DNA of 62,153 nt from the NCBI GenBank assembly GCA_049421205.1, contig JBMSMQ010000003.1, positions 1-62,153 on the forward strand. The letters are read 5' to 3'. Below are positions 7,606 to 16,749 of the stretch, one piece after another. Within the stretch, counting starts at the first letter, position 1. Each line of letters starts with the position of its first letter. Below the pieces are notes generated by a model. It was given only the letters and a program-made list of their open reading frames with translations. It was not told the DNA's origin and made no database searches. Made by a program: the position numbers and the translations under genes. This stretch comes from JAFMIT01 sp049421205 (lineage in GTDB: Bacteria; Actinomycetota; Actinomycetes; S36-B12; UBA5976).

Positions 7606-8661
7606 ATGAGCACACCTAAATATGAATTTGGACTCGACACCTTTGGCGATATGCAAGTTAACGATGCGGGTATACCAATTACTGCAGCACAGACGATTCG
7701 AAACGTCGTAGAAGAAGCGCAGCTTGCCGATGAACTTGGGTTACATCATTTTAATGTTGGTGAACATCACCGCGATGACTATGCCATCACAGCACCTGAC
7801 ACCATACTCGCAGGAATTGCAACTACCACTCGTTCGATCGGACTTGGAACTGGTGTCACGGTACTTTCAAGTGATGATCCGGTGAGGGTGTTTCAACGAT
7901 TCTCAACAATCGATGCGCTTTCTAGTGGTAGAGCAGAAATCACTGCCGGACGTGGATCGTTCATCGAATCGTTTCCACTCTTTGGTTATGAACTTTCTGA
8001 TTACGCGGTGCTCTTCGAAGAGAAACTTGAGTTACTTGTTGAGATATTGAAAGAAGAAGCTGTCACCTGGAGTGGAACTACAAGAGCAGGACTTAGTAAT
8101 CAACAAATCTATCCAAAAACAGAGTCTGGAAAAATCCCACTACGAGTTGGTGTGGGTGGCACACCAGAATCTGTGATGCGTGCAGCTCGACTGAAACTCC
8201 CACTCGCACTCGCCATCATCGGCGGTGACCCAGCCCGATTTCGACCTTTTGCTGAGCTCTATTTCAAAGCTCTTGAAGAATTCGGCGCAAATCCACTTCC
8301 AGTATCAATTCATTCGCCTGGACATATCAGCGACACAGATGAGCAAGCAATTGAAGAACTGTGGCCTCATTACCTCACAGCATTTGGTCGCATCGGTCGC
8401 GAGCGCGGATGGGGTGCAATGACATTTGATCATTACATGAATGAAGTGAAACACGGTTCACTGTACGTAGGATCACCTGAAACTGTGGCACAGAAAATTG
8501 CATATGCATTGCAATCAGTCGGTGCCACACGATTTGATTTCAAGTATGCGAATGGCCCAATGGCACATAGTAAATTGATGAGATCTATTGAACTCTATGC
8601 AACCAAAGTGATGCCAAGAGTGAATGAACTTCTATCAATTGCAAAGGTGAGTGTTGATTAA
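7606..8661 (+). CDS. LLM class flavin-dependent oxidoreductase (luciferase-like)
   Basis: 351 residues, bacterial-luciferase TIM-barrel fold that uses FMNH2 or F420. Typical elements: YEFGLDTFGD at the N-terminus, ELGLHHFNVGEHHRDDYAITAP (residues ~45-65), RAEITAGRGSF near 108-118, and VGVGGTPESV near 183-192. It resembles the alkanal monooxygenase-like Atu2307/SP_0267 group; the substrate is unknown. The promoter lacks a 5' UTR and overlaps a large palindrome. Its last four bases overlap the end of folE on the other strand. Confidence 0.9.
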   Translation: MSTPKYEFGLDTFGDMQVNDAGIPITAAQTIRNVVEEAQLADELGLHHFNVGEHHRDDYAITAPDTILAGIATTTRSIGLGTGVTVLSSDDPVRVFQRFSTIDALSSGRAEITAGRGSFIESFPLFGYELSDYAVLFEEKLELLVEILKEEAVTWSGTTRAGLSNQQIYPKTESGKIPLRVGVGGTPESVMRAARLKLPLALAIIGGDPARFRPFAELYFKALEEFGANPLPVSIHSPGHISDTDEQAIEELWPHYLTAFGRIGRERGWGAMTFDHYMNEVKHGSLYVGSPETVAQKIAYALQSVGATRFDFKYANGPMAHSKLMRSIELYATKVMPRVNELLSIAKVSVD

Positions 8662-9287
8662 TCTCTACTGACGAATTTTAGTGTGAGTTGTTTCAATTCA
8701 TTGTCATCGAGGATTCCACGCGTTGCTGTAGTGAGAGTTTTTGCACTCTGTTTTCCAACTCCACGCATGCTCATACACATATGCTCGCATTCGATGCTGA
8801 CGATGACGCCACGTGGTTCAAGAATTCTCATCATGGAATCTGCGACTTGAGATGTTAGTCGCTCTTGTACTTGTGGTCGCTTTGCATACACATCAACAAG
8901 CCGTGCAAGTTTTGAAAGCCCAGTGATGCGGCCCGACTCATTGGGAATGTATCCAACAGATGCTGTGCCATAAAACGGCAACAGGTGATGTTCACACACT
9001 GAAAATACTGAAATATCTTTCACCAAGATAAGTTCATGATGGTTCAGGTCAAAGGTTGTGGCAAGCACATCGTCTGGCTTTTGATAGAGTCCAGAAAAAA
9101 GTTCTTTGTACGCACGTGCGACACGTTGCGGAGTATCACGTAACCCATCTCTGTCGGGATCCTCGCCAATTGCCACCAAGATCTCTCGGATTGCACGTTC
9201 AATGCGTTCAGCGTCGAAAGCATTTCGGTGCTCTGGTGCCACATCTGCTAAAGGATCAGCACTTGGGCTTATTCGTGATTCATCCAT
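8658..9287 (-). CDS. folE: GTP cyclohydrolase I
   Basis: First step of tetrahydrofolate synthesis: GTP to dihydroneopterin triphosphate. 209 residues. The zinc site is CEHHLLPFYG (Cys98, His101) plus a cysteine in CEHMCMSMRGVGKQ near 167-171; SVEH-type active-site and VQERLTSQVAD helices are in place. The first ~25 residues are a variable extension. A -10-like TAAGGT lies eight bases before the ATG. It stands alone here, whereas many actinobacteria keep folE with ftsH and other folate genes. Confidence 0.95.
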   Translation of the reverse strand: MDESRISPSADPLADVAPEHRNAFDAERIERAIREILVAIGEDPDRDGLRDTPQRVARAYKELFSGLYQKPDDVLATTFDLNHHELILVKDISVFSVCEHHLLPFYGTASVGYIPNESGRITGLSKLARLVDVYAKRPQVQERLTSQVADSMMRILEPRGVIVSIECEHMCMSMRGVGKQSAKTLTTATRGILDDNELKQLTLKFVSRD

Positions 9288-9336
9288 AGTTCCAAACCTT
9301 ATGCCCCAGTTGCGGTTCCTTCAAGAGTGTGATTCG

Positions 9337-11370
9337 TTAGTTCAAGCCGCGACGTTTGAGCAGATGAGAAAGATCTGCATCGCGACCCCGGAAATTTCGA
9401 AACATCTCCATCGAATCAATAGACCCACCGCGAGAAAGCAAGGTATCTGCAAAGTGTTGCCCGTTTTTGCGCGTGAGACCACCGTGCTCTTTAAACCATT
9501 CAACAGCATCAGCATCAAGTACTTCACTCCAGATGTAGCCGTAATATCCGGCTGAATATCCACCAGCGAAAATATGAGAGAAGTAGGTACTTCGATATCT
9601 CGTTGGAACTGGCGCGAAATCAAGTCCATATGAAGCTATCGCATCCTTTTCGAATTGCTCGACATCGTGAATTTCACTGTTTTCATCCAATAAATGAAAT
9701 GCTAAGTCAAGGACGCTAGCAGCAAGATAGCTTGTGGTTTTGTATCCTTCATTGAACGTTTCTGTAGTTTGTAATGTGTCGATCCACTCCTGTGGTAAAC
9801 GATCCCCAGTCTCATAATGACGAGCATATTCATCGACAACTTCTGGCCACATCATCCACATTTCATTCACCTGACTTGGAAACTCCACAAAGTCGCGTTC
9901 AACGCTCGTACCTGATACACGTGGGTAGGTAACGTTTGACAAGAGACCATGAAGTGCATGTCCAAATTCGTGGAAGAAGGTGGTTGTCTCATCAAGTGTG
10001 AGCAGCGTGACTGAACCTTCAGGCGGTTTAGGTATGTTGAGATTGTTTACAATCACAGGTGATTGATTCAAAAGCGCGTTTTGATCAACCAAACTGTTCA
10101 TCCAAGCGCCACCGCGTTTTGATGAACGGGCATAAAAATCAGCGATATAGAGACCAAGCGGTTCATCATCTTTGAAAACCTCAAAGACTTTAGCATCTGG
10201 GTGGTATGCAACAAGATCTTCTCGAGCACGAAAACTTAGACCATATAAATCGCCTGCTGCTTTAAAGATCCCTTTGTAGAGAACATTGTTGAGTTCAAAA
10301 TACGGTTTAAGAAGATTGACGTCCAAACTGTATTTATCGCGCCGCAGAATTTCTGTGTAATAGTCCCAGTCCCAACTCGCCAAATCAAATGATTCGGGTT
10401 CTGCATCAATGATCACCTGTAGTTCCGTAGCCTCCGCTTTTGCATTTCTCACTGCGGCTTTGGAAAGTTTTGAAAGCATTTCAACTACTCGATCTGGATG
10501 CTTTGCCGTTTGCCTTGAAAGCACATATTCAGCGTGCGATCCAAATCCAAAGAGTTTCGCCTTCATTGCTCTGAGTTTCGCCATCGAAACAAGTACGTCC
10601 CTAGTGTCATTGGAATTCCCTTGAAGTCCTTTTTTCAAGGACGCTTCCATGACTCGTTTTCTCGTCTCGCGATTTGAAAGACTTTGAAGAAATGGATGTC
10701 CAGAAAAATTCACCACAGGAATAACCCAGGCATGTTCAATCCCTTTATCAATAGCTGCCTGCTTACAGGCGGCTATTTGTGCATCACTGAGACCTGCAAG
10801 GAGTGAAACATCTTCTATGACGACTGCTAAATCATTTGAATCAGCAAGAACCCTTTGTGAAAACTGCGCCTGCAATGATGCAAGTTCTTGATTGAGTGTC
10901 TTAACGCTTTCCCGTTGCTCGTCACTGAGCAGTGCTCCTGCGTGAACAAAATCGTCGTAATACTTCTTCAAAACTTGCAATTCTTCTGCACCTAGACTCA
11001 GTGAATTTCGGTTATTCCAAAGAGTTTGAATACGTTGAAATAGTTTTTGATTCAGTTGTATCGAATCCCGATGAGCACTTAACTGAGGCGCTATTTTTGC
11101 TTGCAATGCTTCTAGTACCTCAGAGGTGTCACTTGATGTCTTGTTGAAAAATACGTGAGAAACACGAGACAAAATCTGACCTGAGCGTTCAAGTGCCACG
11201 ATGGTGTTTTCAAATGTGGGAGTTTCCGGATTATCGGTAATGAGAGCAACTTCTGCGAGCTGCTCTTTCATACCCTCTTCGAATGCGGGTTCGTAATCCG
11301 ATTCAGTGATTCGGGAAAAGTCTGGTAACTGGTAAGGAAGTGGGCTTGGAGAGAAAAAAGGGTTGTCCAT
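9337..11370 (-). CDS. M3 family oligopeptidase (peptidyl-dipeptidase Dcp-like)
   Basis: 677 residues, cytoplasmic zinc metallopeptidase that degrades short peptides. The zinc motif is HEFGH at 467-471, with the downstream ligand region FVEFPSQVNEMW about 30 residues later, and FAGGYSAGYYGYIWSEVLDADA near the C-terminus, all as in the Dcp/OpdA branch. No signal peptide is visible. Start ATG at 11370 with -10 TACTTT ending six bases upstream (leaderless). It is divergent from another metallopeptidase-like gene (DUF885), so the two probably share a peptide-recycling role. Confidence 0.93.
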   Translation of the reverse strand: MDNPFFSPSPLPYQLPDFSRITESDYEPAFEEGMKEQLAEVALITDNPETPTFENTIVALERSGQILSRVSHVFFNKTSSDTSEVLEALQAKIAPQLSAHRDSIQLNQKLFQRIQTLWNNRNSLSLGAEELQVLKKYYDDFVHAGALLSDEQRESVKTLNQELASLQAQFSQRVLADSNDLAVVIEDVSLLAGLSDAQIAACKQAAIDKGIEHAWVIPVVNFSGHPFLQSLSNRETRKRVMEASLKKGLQGNSNDTRDVLVSMAKLRAMKAKLFGFGSHAEYVLSRQTAKHPDRVVEMLSKLSKAAVRNAKAEATELQVIIDAEPESFDLASWDWDYYTEILRRDKYSLDVNLLKPYFELNNVLYKGIFKAAGDLYGLSFRAREDLVAYHPDAKVFEVFKDDEPLGLYIADFYARSSKRGGAWMNSLVDQNALLNQSPVIVNNLNIPKPPEGSVTLLTLDETTTFFHEFGHALHGLLSNVTYPRVSGTSVERDFVEFPSQVNEMWMMWPEVVDEYARHYETGDRLPQEWIDTLQTTETFNEGYKTTSYLAASVLDLAFHLLDENSEIHDVEQFEKDAIASYGLDFAPVPTRYRSTYFSHIFAGGYSAGYYGYIWSEVLDADAVEWFKEHGGLTRKNGQHFADTLLSRGGSIDSMEMFRNFRGRDADLSHLLKRRGLN

Positions 11371-11409
11371 ACCCCAAAAGTAGCCTATCGAGGCAACTAG
11401 ACTGCAGGT
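11371..11409. promoter_or_regulatory. Divergent leaderless promoters of the M3 peptidase and DUF885 genes
   Basis: Minus strand: TACTTT (11377-11382), six bases, ATG. Plus strand: TAGACT (11398-11403), six bases, ATG at 11410. Only 39 bases separate the two start codons and neither side has a ribosome-binding site. No good -35 is seen for either. Confidence 0.6.
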
Positions 11410-13059
11410 ATGACCTATCGATCACCAATATTTGAAATTGCAGATACCTACACAAGTGAAATTGTGAAATTCAGCCCCTTGGCTGCTACTGGCCTCGGAA
11501 TTGCCGGCTACGACCATCTACTTGATGACTTCAGTCTTGAACAGAGCAACAAAGTTGCCGAATACAAACGCTCAATTGTCAACAAACTTTCGGCTATGAA
11601 TCCCCTTGACGATATTGATCGTATCGCCAAAGAAGTGATGCTCGAGCGACTTGAATCTGAATTGAATTTACATGAATCTCACGAGTCACACATTCTCTTT
11701 GGTGTGCTTTGGTCAACCGTGAGCTCTGTCAGACAGATTTTTGAACTGATGCCACGAGAATCTGACGAGCACTTCAAAAATATTGAATTGCGCTTACGTG
11801 CAGTTGATCAAGCATTTGACTCTTGGAAATCCTGCCTATCTGATGTTGCCGATCGAGGAAAAGTTCCAGCAAAACGACAGGCCAAAGGCGTTAGTGAACA
11901 ACTAAAAGTTCACGGAAATGGAAATTACAGTGCCTTTGTTGAACGCATAGACCCCGACAATGCGCATCCAAGCCTCCGAAGTGCTGCCAAAGAAGCAGAG
12001 ACAGCATGCCTAAAACTAGCCGCATGGTTTGATGATATTTACATCAATCGATGTAATCCAAAAGATCCCGTCGGCAAAGATCGCTACCAACTCTGGGCTC
12101 GATATTTCACAGGAGCAAATCTCAATATTCTTGAGACATACGAATGGGGAGTGCAAGAACTCTCACGAATCAATGAGCGAATGAAAATTGTGGCAGCGAA
12201 AATTCTGCCAAACGCACAAAGCCTCAAGGAAGTCTCAGAGTATCTAGAACATGCAGATGGCTACGTGATTGAAGGTGAAGAGAATCTTGTAGTGAAGTTA
12301 AAGGATTTCACTGAAAAAGCAATCCAACGACTTGATGGAGAAATATTCGATATCGATGAGCGAATTCGTCAATGTGATGCACGAATCGCTCCCGCCGGAA
12401 GTGCGGCAGCTCCTTATTACATTGGACCAAGTGAAGATTTGAAACGTCCTGGTACCACGTGGTTTCCAACGTTGGGAAGAACGTCATTCAGTTTCTGGCA
12501 CATTGCATCTACGTGGTATCACGAAGCAGTTCCTGGACATCATTTGCAATTTGCAACTGTCATCATTAACACGGATCGTTTGAGTCGATTCCAGAGAAAC
12601 GATGGTTGGAACTCTGGATATGGTGAGGGTTGGGCACTCTACGCAGAACGACTCATGGATGAACTTGGCGCATTTGAAGACCCAGGATATGAACTTGGCT
12701 ATCTATCGGCCCAAGCACTTCGTGCCGCGCGCGTCGTGGTGGATATTGGTATGCATCTTGAACTTCCCAATTTTGATGGCGGGGTTTGGGACGCAGATTC
12801 AGCAGTCAAACTTCTACGAGAGCAAGCACTTCTGCAAGAAGACAATGCTGTGAGTGAAGTTGAACGGTATCTTGGATTACCTGGTCAAGCAATTTCCTAC
12901 AAAGTGGGGGAGCGCTATTGGCTAGAGGCTCGCGAAGCAGCCAAAGCACGGCTTGGTGAAAGTTTTGACCTCAAGACGTTTCACAGTTTCGCACTTGCAC
13001 TAGGACCTATGGCACTTGATTCCCTGAAAGCTGAAATTGGCTTGTGGAACGGACAATAA
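11410..13059 (+). CDS. DUF885 family protein, probable metallopeptidase
   Basis: 549 residues. The C-terminal half holds TWYHEAVPGHHLQFA (His371-Glu372), the HExxxGHH-type motif of DUF885, and GYGEGWALYAERLMDELG about 50 residues later with the probable third ligand Glu. Members are predicted zinc peptidases; some act as secreted or cytoplasmic oligopeptidases. No signal peptide is visible, so a cytoplasmic location is likely. It is leaderless by its promoter and overlaps the following MFS gene by 16 bases. Confidence 0.85.
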   Translation: MTYRSPIFEIADTYTSEIVKFSPLAATGLGIAGYDHLLDDFSLEQSNKVAEYKRSIVNKLSAMNPLDDIDRIAKEVMLERLESELNLHESHESHILFGVLWSTVSSVRQIFELMPRESDEHFKNIELRLRAVDQAFDSWKSCLSDVADRGKVPAKRQAKGVSEQLKVHGNGNYSAFVERIDPDNAHPSLRSAAKEAETACLKLAAWFDDIYINRCNPKDPVGKDRYQLWARYFTGANLNILETYEWGVQELSRINERMKIVAAKILPNAQSLKEVSEYLEHADGYVIEGEENLVVKLKDFTEKAIQRLDGEIFDIDERIRQCDARIAPAGSAAAPYYIGPSEDLKRPGTTWFPTLGRTSFSFWHIASTWYHEAVPGHHLQFATVIINTDRLSRFQRNDGWNSGYGEGWALYAERLMDELGAFEDPGYELGYLSAQALRAARVVVDIGMHLELPNFDGGVWDADSAVKLLREQALLQEDNAVSEVERYLGLPGQAISYKVGERYWLEAREAAKARLGESFDLKTFHSFALALGPMALDSLKAEIGLWNGQ

Positions 13060-14255
13060 CGCTTCAGAAAAAGTTCTTACGAATACTTGCAAGCGCACAA
13101 GTTCTTTTGGGCGTTGGCACTGCAAGCACTGTGGCTGCGGGTTCGCTCTTGATGTCGAAAGTTTCTGGATCTGAATCGCTTGCAGGACTTGCGCAAACGT
13201 TTTCAGTGATTGGTGCTGCAGTTTTAGCATTGCCGCTTGCACGAATGACGATGAAACGTGGACGCCGTCAAGCACTGACATTTGGCTACAGTTCAGGCGT
13301 CATCGGGGCATTACTTGCAGTGGCAGGTGGAGTTCTTCAGTTTTGGCCCATAATTTTGCTTGGAACTCTGTTCGTTGGAGGCGCCGCCGCTGCCGGATAT
13401 CAGGCACGTTTTGCTGCCACTGACCTCGCAGATGATTCACGAAAAGCACAGGACTTGTCGTTTGTGGTGTGGGGATCGACAATTGGTGCAGTTGCTGGAC
13501 CCAATTTGATGCAACCAATGAGCAAAGTGGCAGCGCAATTAGGAATTGAGCCGTTAGTTGGCCCCTATCTCCTAGCAAGTTGTATGTTCCTTTTAAGTGC
13601 AGTGATGGTGTGGTCACTTCTTCGACCAGATCCCTACCTACTTGCTCAAGAGTGTGCAGTTGCATCTCCAACATCTGTCACACTTTTGGAAACTTGGAAA
13701 CTACTTCAGAAAAATGCTCGGGCAATGTTTGCTATCGCCACTATTGCGATAGGTCACGTTGCGATGGTGTCAGTTATGGTGATGACCCCAGTTCATATGG
13801 CACATGTTGATGTTCAACTTAATGTTATTGGGTTAGTGATTTCAATCCATGTTCTTGGGATGTATGCGTTTTCTCCGTTGATTGGACGGCTGACGAAATC
13901 AACCTCTGCGCTCTTTACGGTGCAGCTTGGCGTTATCACATTGTTGGCATCGGCACTCATCAGTGGATTGGCTCAACCCACTTCAGTGACTGCACTTGGA
14001 GTAGGTCTCTTCTTGCTCGGTCTTGGTTGGTCGGCAACACTCATTGCAGGTTCTGCGCTCTTAGCATCGAGTGTCGAGATTTCTTTCAAAGCAGCGAGCC
14101 AAGGTGTTTCAGATCTAGCGATGAATACTGCTGGGGCCGTCGGGGGAGCACTGGCTGGCGTGATTATTGCGTATGGAAGTTATGCACTGTTATGCCTCAT
14201 CTCATCAATTCCAGTGGCAATACTCGGGCTTCGCTCTTTGTCCCTTGCCCGGTGA
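13044..14255 (+). CDS. MFS family transporter
   Basis: 403 residues with about 12 hydrophobic segments and the short basic loop MTMKRGRRQ between spans 2 and 3, the usual MFS signature position. Substrate unknown. The GTG start lies inside the end of the DUF885 gene (16-base overlap), so the two are cotranscribed; peptide or amino-acid related transport is a guess from that pairing only. Confidence 0.85.
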   Translation: MERTITLQKKFLRILASAQVLLGVGTASTVAAGSLLMSKVSGSESLAGLAQTFSVIGAAVLALPLARMTMKRGRRQALTFGYSSGVIGALLAVAGGVLQFWPIILLGTLFVGGAAAAGYQARFAATDLADDSRKAQDLSFVVWGSTIGAVAGPNLMQPMSKVAAQLGIEPLVGPYLLASCMFLLSAVMVWSLLRPDPYLLAQECAVASPTSVTLLETWKLLQKNARAMFAIATIAIGHVAMVSVMVMTPVHMAHVDVQLNVIGLVISIHVLGMYAFSPLIGRLTKSTSALFTVQLGVITLLASALISGLAQPTSVTALGVGLFLLGLGWSATLIAGSALLASSVEISFKAASQGVSDLAMNTAGAVGGALAGVIIAYGSYALLCLISSIPVAILGLRSLSLAR

Positions 14256-14290
14256 GCAGTGTCTGATTTTCTGGCATAGATTTGTCTCCT

Positions 14291-15286
14291 ATGGACCTCA
14301 CAATCACATCGTGGCTTATTGTCATCGGACTTTTAGTCTTCCTCTTGCTCTTAGATTTTGTTACCGTAAGTCGTAAACCTCACGAGGTGATGTTCAAAGA
14401 GGCATCTCTCTGGTCAATCTTTTACATTGCAGTCGCAATCATTTTTGGTGGCTGGGTTTGGTTGCAATTCGGAAGTGATTATGGCACCGAATATTTCGCC
14501 GCCTATCTCGTTGAAAAGTCACTTTCTGTTGACAACATTTTCGTCTTTGCGATTATTTTGACGCAGTTTGCAGTGCCGGTGATTCACCATCAACGAGTAC
14601 TTCTCTTTGGTGTCATACTTGCGATTTTTATGCGCGCTGCATTTATTGCGGTAGGTGCGGTCGCGATAGCAAGTTTTTCGTTCACCTTTGTTCTCTTTGG
14701 TGCACTGTTAGTGTGGACGGGCGTAAAGTTGATGCAACACTGGGATGAGGATCCCGACCCAAGCGAAAATGGGCTCGTACGATTTGCAAAGCGTCGCTTT
14801 CGATTCTCAGATCACTATGACGGCTCAAAATCCTTCACCAAGATTGATGGTAAACGCTACGCAACTCCGATGCTGCTCGTCATGATTGCCATCGCGAGTA
14901 CCGACCTGCTCTTTGCACTTGACTCAATCCCAGCAACGTTTGGCGTCACCCAAGAACCGTTCCTCGTTTTCTCTGCGAATGCGTTTGCACTTTTGGGTTT
15001 ACGAGCACTCTATTTCTTATTGCAAGGGCTTCTCAATAAGTTGGTTTACCTCTCGCTTGGACTCGCGTTTATTCTTATCTTCATCGGTATCAAACTTATG
15101 TTGCTCTATGCCCATGAGGTCAATGATGTCTTTCCTAAGATCCAGACAAATGTGAGTTTGGCTGTTATTGCTCTCATTTTGGTTTCTTCAGCAGTGGCAA
15201 GCCTCATCAAGGTTCGAAAAGACCCTTCCGCTGTGGCTCACGCTGGTAGGACTTCCGACCCCAAGAAGGACGAACCTAAAGAGTAG
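14291..15286 (+). CDS. TerC/Alx family integral membrane protein
   Basis: 331 residues, nine or so membrane spans. The two acidic family motifs are present: EKSLSVDNIFVF near residue 75 and ASTDLLFALDSIPATFGVT near 205. TerC/Alx proteins are linked to metal (notably manganese) efflux or to metal loading of exported proteins. The frame extends three codons upstream to a TTG; I take ATG at 14291, eight bases after a TAGATT -10. A hairpin between this gene and gabD is described separately. Confidence 0.9.
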   Translation: MDLTITSWLIVIGLLVFLLLLDFVTVSRKPHEVMFKEASLWSIFYIAVAIIFGGWVWLQFGSDYGTEYFAAYLVEKSLSVDNIFVFAIILTQFAVPVIHHQRVLLFGVILAIFMRAAFIAVGAVAIASFSFTFVLFGALLVWTGVKLMQHWDEDPDPSENGLVRFAKRRFRFSDHYDGSKSFTKIDGKRYATPMLLVMIAIASTDLLFALDSIPATFGVTQEPFLVFSANAFALLGLRALYFLLQGLLNKLVYLSLGLAFILIFIGIKLMLLYAHEVNDVFPKIQTNVSLAVIALILVSSAVASLIKVRKDPSAVAHAGRTSDPKKDEPKE

Positions 15287-15292
15287 CCTTAG

Positions 15293-15311
15293 CCTCCTTC
15301 GACCAAGGAGG
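15293..15311 (+). promoter_or_regulatory. Hairpin that sequesters the gabD ribosome-binding site
   Basis: CCTCCTT (15293-15299), loop CGACC, AAGGAGG (15305-15311), perfect seven-pair stem. The 3' arm is the complete Shine-Dalgarno of gabD, five bases before its ATG at 15316. When folded it would hide the site. No T-run follows, so it is not an ordinary terminator. Confidence 0.6.
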
Positions 15312-15315
15312 ACTT

Positions 15316-16746
15316 ATGACACTCAACACTCCACATCGACTCCTCATCAATGGTGAATGGATTGAAACAAGTTCATCCTTTGATGTCTTGGATCCAGCAA
15401 CTGGAAATGTTTTAAGCCACGTATCTGCAGCCGAAGCAGCTGAAATTGATGCTGCTGTGACAGCCGCCCACAATGCGTTTAGTCCATGGGCTGATACAGC
15501 ACCTCGGGTACGGGCAGAAGTTCTTCGTAAAGCGTTTGAGATTATGACGGCGGAGATTGACGAATGTGCTCGGCTCATCTCGTTAGAAAATGGTAAGGCC
15601 CTGAAAGATGCCCTTGCTGAGGCTCGTTACGCTGCTGAATTCTTCCGATGGTTCTCAGAAGAAGCAGTGAGAACTCCAGGCGATTTCCGTAAAGCGCCAG
15701 CTGGCGACAAAATGATTATCACGGATCACAAACCCATTGGTGTCGCTTTGCTAATTACTCCTTGGAATTTCCCAGCAGCAATGGCGACACGCAAGTTTGG
15801 TCCAGCCCTGGCTGCCGGCTGCACAACAATCTTGAAACCTCCTGCAGAAACTCCATTAACAGCACTCTGGGTTGCAGATGTTCTGCAACGCGCAGGAGCG
15901 CCAGCAGGTGTGGTCAACGTGGTGTTGACGAAGTCGTCTGGTCCTGCAGTGTCTCAAATGCTCAATGACAAGCGTGTGAGTACTTTGTCGTTTACAGGGT
16001 CCACTTTCGTTGGCAAAATGTTGCTTGAACAAACCGCGAAACGAGCACTTCGTTCCTCAATGGAATTAGGCGGCAACGCACCATTCCTGGTTCTTGAAGG
16101 AAGTAACGTTGATGAAGCCGTCAAAGGTGCGATGATTGCAAAAATGCGAAATGGTGGAGCAGCCTGTACTGCCGCAAATCGATTCTATGTACATGAATCT
16201 CTGGTAAAGGAATTTTCGACAAAGTTTTCTAGTGCGCTGGCTTCCCTAAACGTCGGTCCTGGTGTTGAACCAACTACTGATTTAGGTGCGATGGTAAGTC
16301 AAAAAGAGGCAGACAAAATTCGTGAGCTCGTGGAAAAAGCCCGAAGTGAAGGTGGAAGTGTTCAGGAAACCACGTCAATCCCAGAAAAGGGAGCATTCGT
16401 TGCCCCGACGATTGTGACTGACATCGAACATGGCTCGATTCTTACTCAAGAAGAAGTATTTGGTCCCGTTGCTCCAATTGTGAGTGTCAGCAGTACCGAT
16501 GAAGCAGTCAGAATGGCAAATGACACTGACTACGGACTCATTTCATACGTGTATGCAAAAGATGTTGGCACAGCACTTTCGGTTGGCAGACGGATGGAGT
16601 CAGGAATGGTTGCAGTGAATAGAGGATTAGCCTCAGATCCTGCCGCTCCATTTGGTGGAATGAAAGAATCAGGGTTAGGCCGCGAAGGCGGTTTTCATGG
16701 CATACACGAATTTCTTGAACCTCAATATTTAGCGGTTGATCTCTAA
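15316..16746 (+). CDS. gabD: Succinate-semialdehyde dehydrogenase (aldehyde dehydrogenase family)
   Basis: 476 residues, oxidises succinate semialdehyde to succinate with NAD(P)+. ALDH elements in order: ITPWNFPAAM near 150, FTGSTFVGK near 228, general-base glutamate in ELGGNAPF near 253, catalytic Cys284 in MRNGGAACTAANRF, and EEVFGPVAP near 382. The Cys region with AANRF is characteristic of SSADH rather than glycine-betaine ALDHs. The strong AAGGAGG site is inside a hairpin. The stop is three bases before tgt. Confidence 0.9.
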   Translation: MTLNTPHRLLINGEWIETSSSFDVLDPATGNVLSHVSAAEAAEIDAAVTAAHNAFSPWADTAPRVRAEVLRKAFEIMTAEIDECARLISLENGKALKDALAEARYAAEFFRWFSEEAVRTPGDFRKAPAGDKMIITDHKPIGVALLITPWNFPAAMATRKFGPALAAGCTTILKPPAETPLTALWVADVLQRAGAPAGVVNVVLTKSSGPAVSQMLNDKRVSTLSFTGSTFVGKMLLEQTAKRALRSSMELGGNAPFLVLEGSNVDEAVKGAMIAKMRNGGAACTAANRFYVHESLVKEFSTKFSSALASLNVGPGVEPTTDLGAMVSQKEADKIRELVEKARSEGGSVQETTSIPEKGAFVAPTIVTDIEHGSILTQEEVFGPVAPIVSVSSTDEAVRMANDTDYGLISYVYAKDVGTALSVGRRMESGMVAVNRGLASDPAAPFGGMKESGLGREGGFHGIHEFLEPQYLAVDL

Positions 16747-16749
16747 GGC

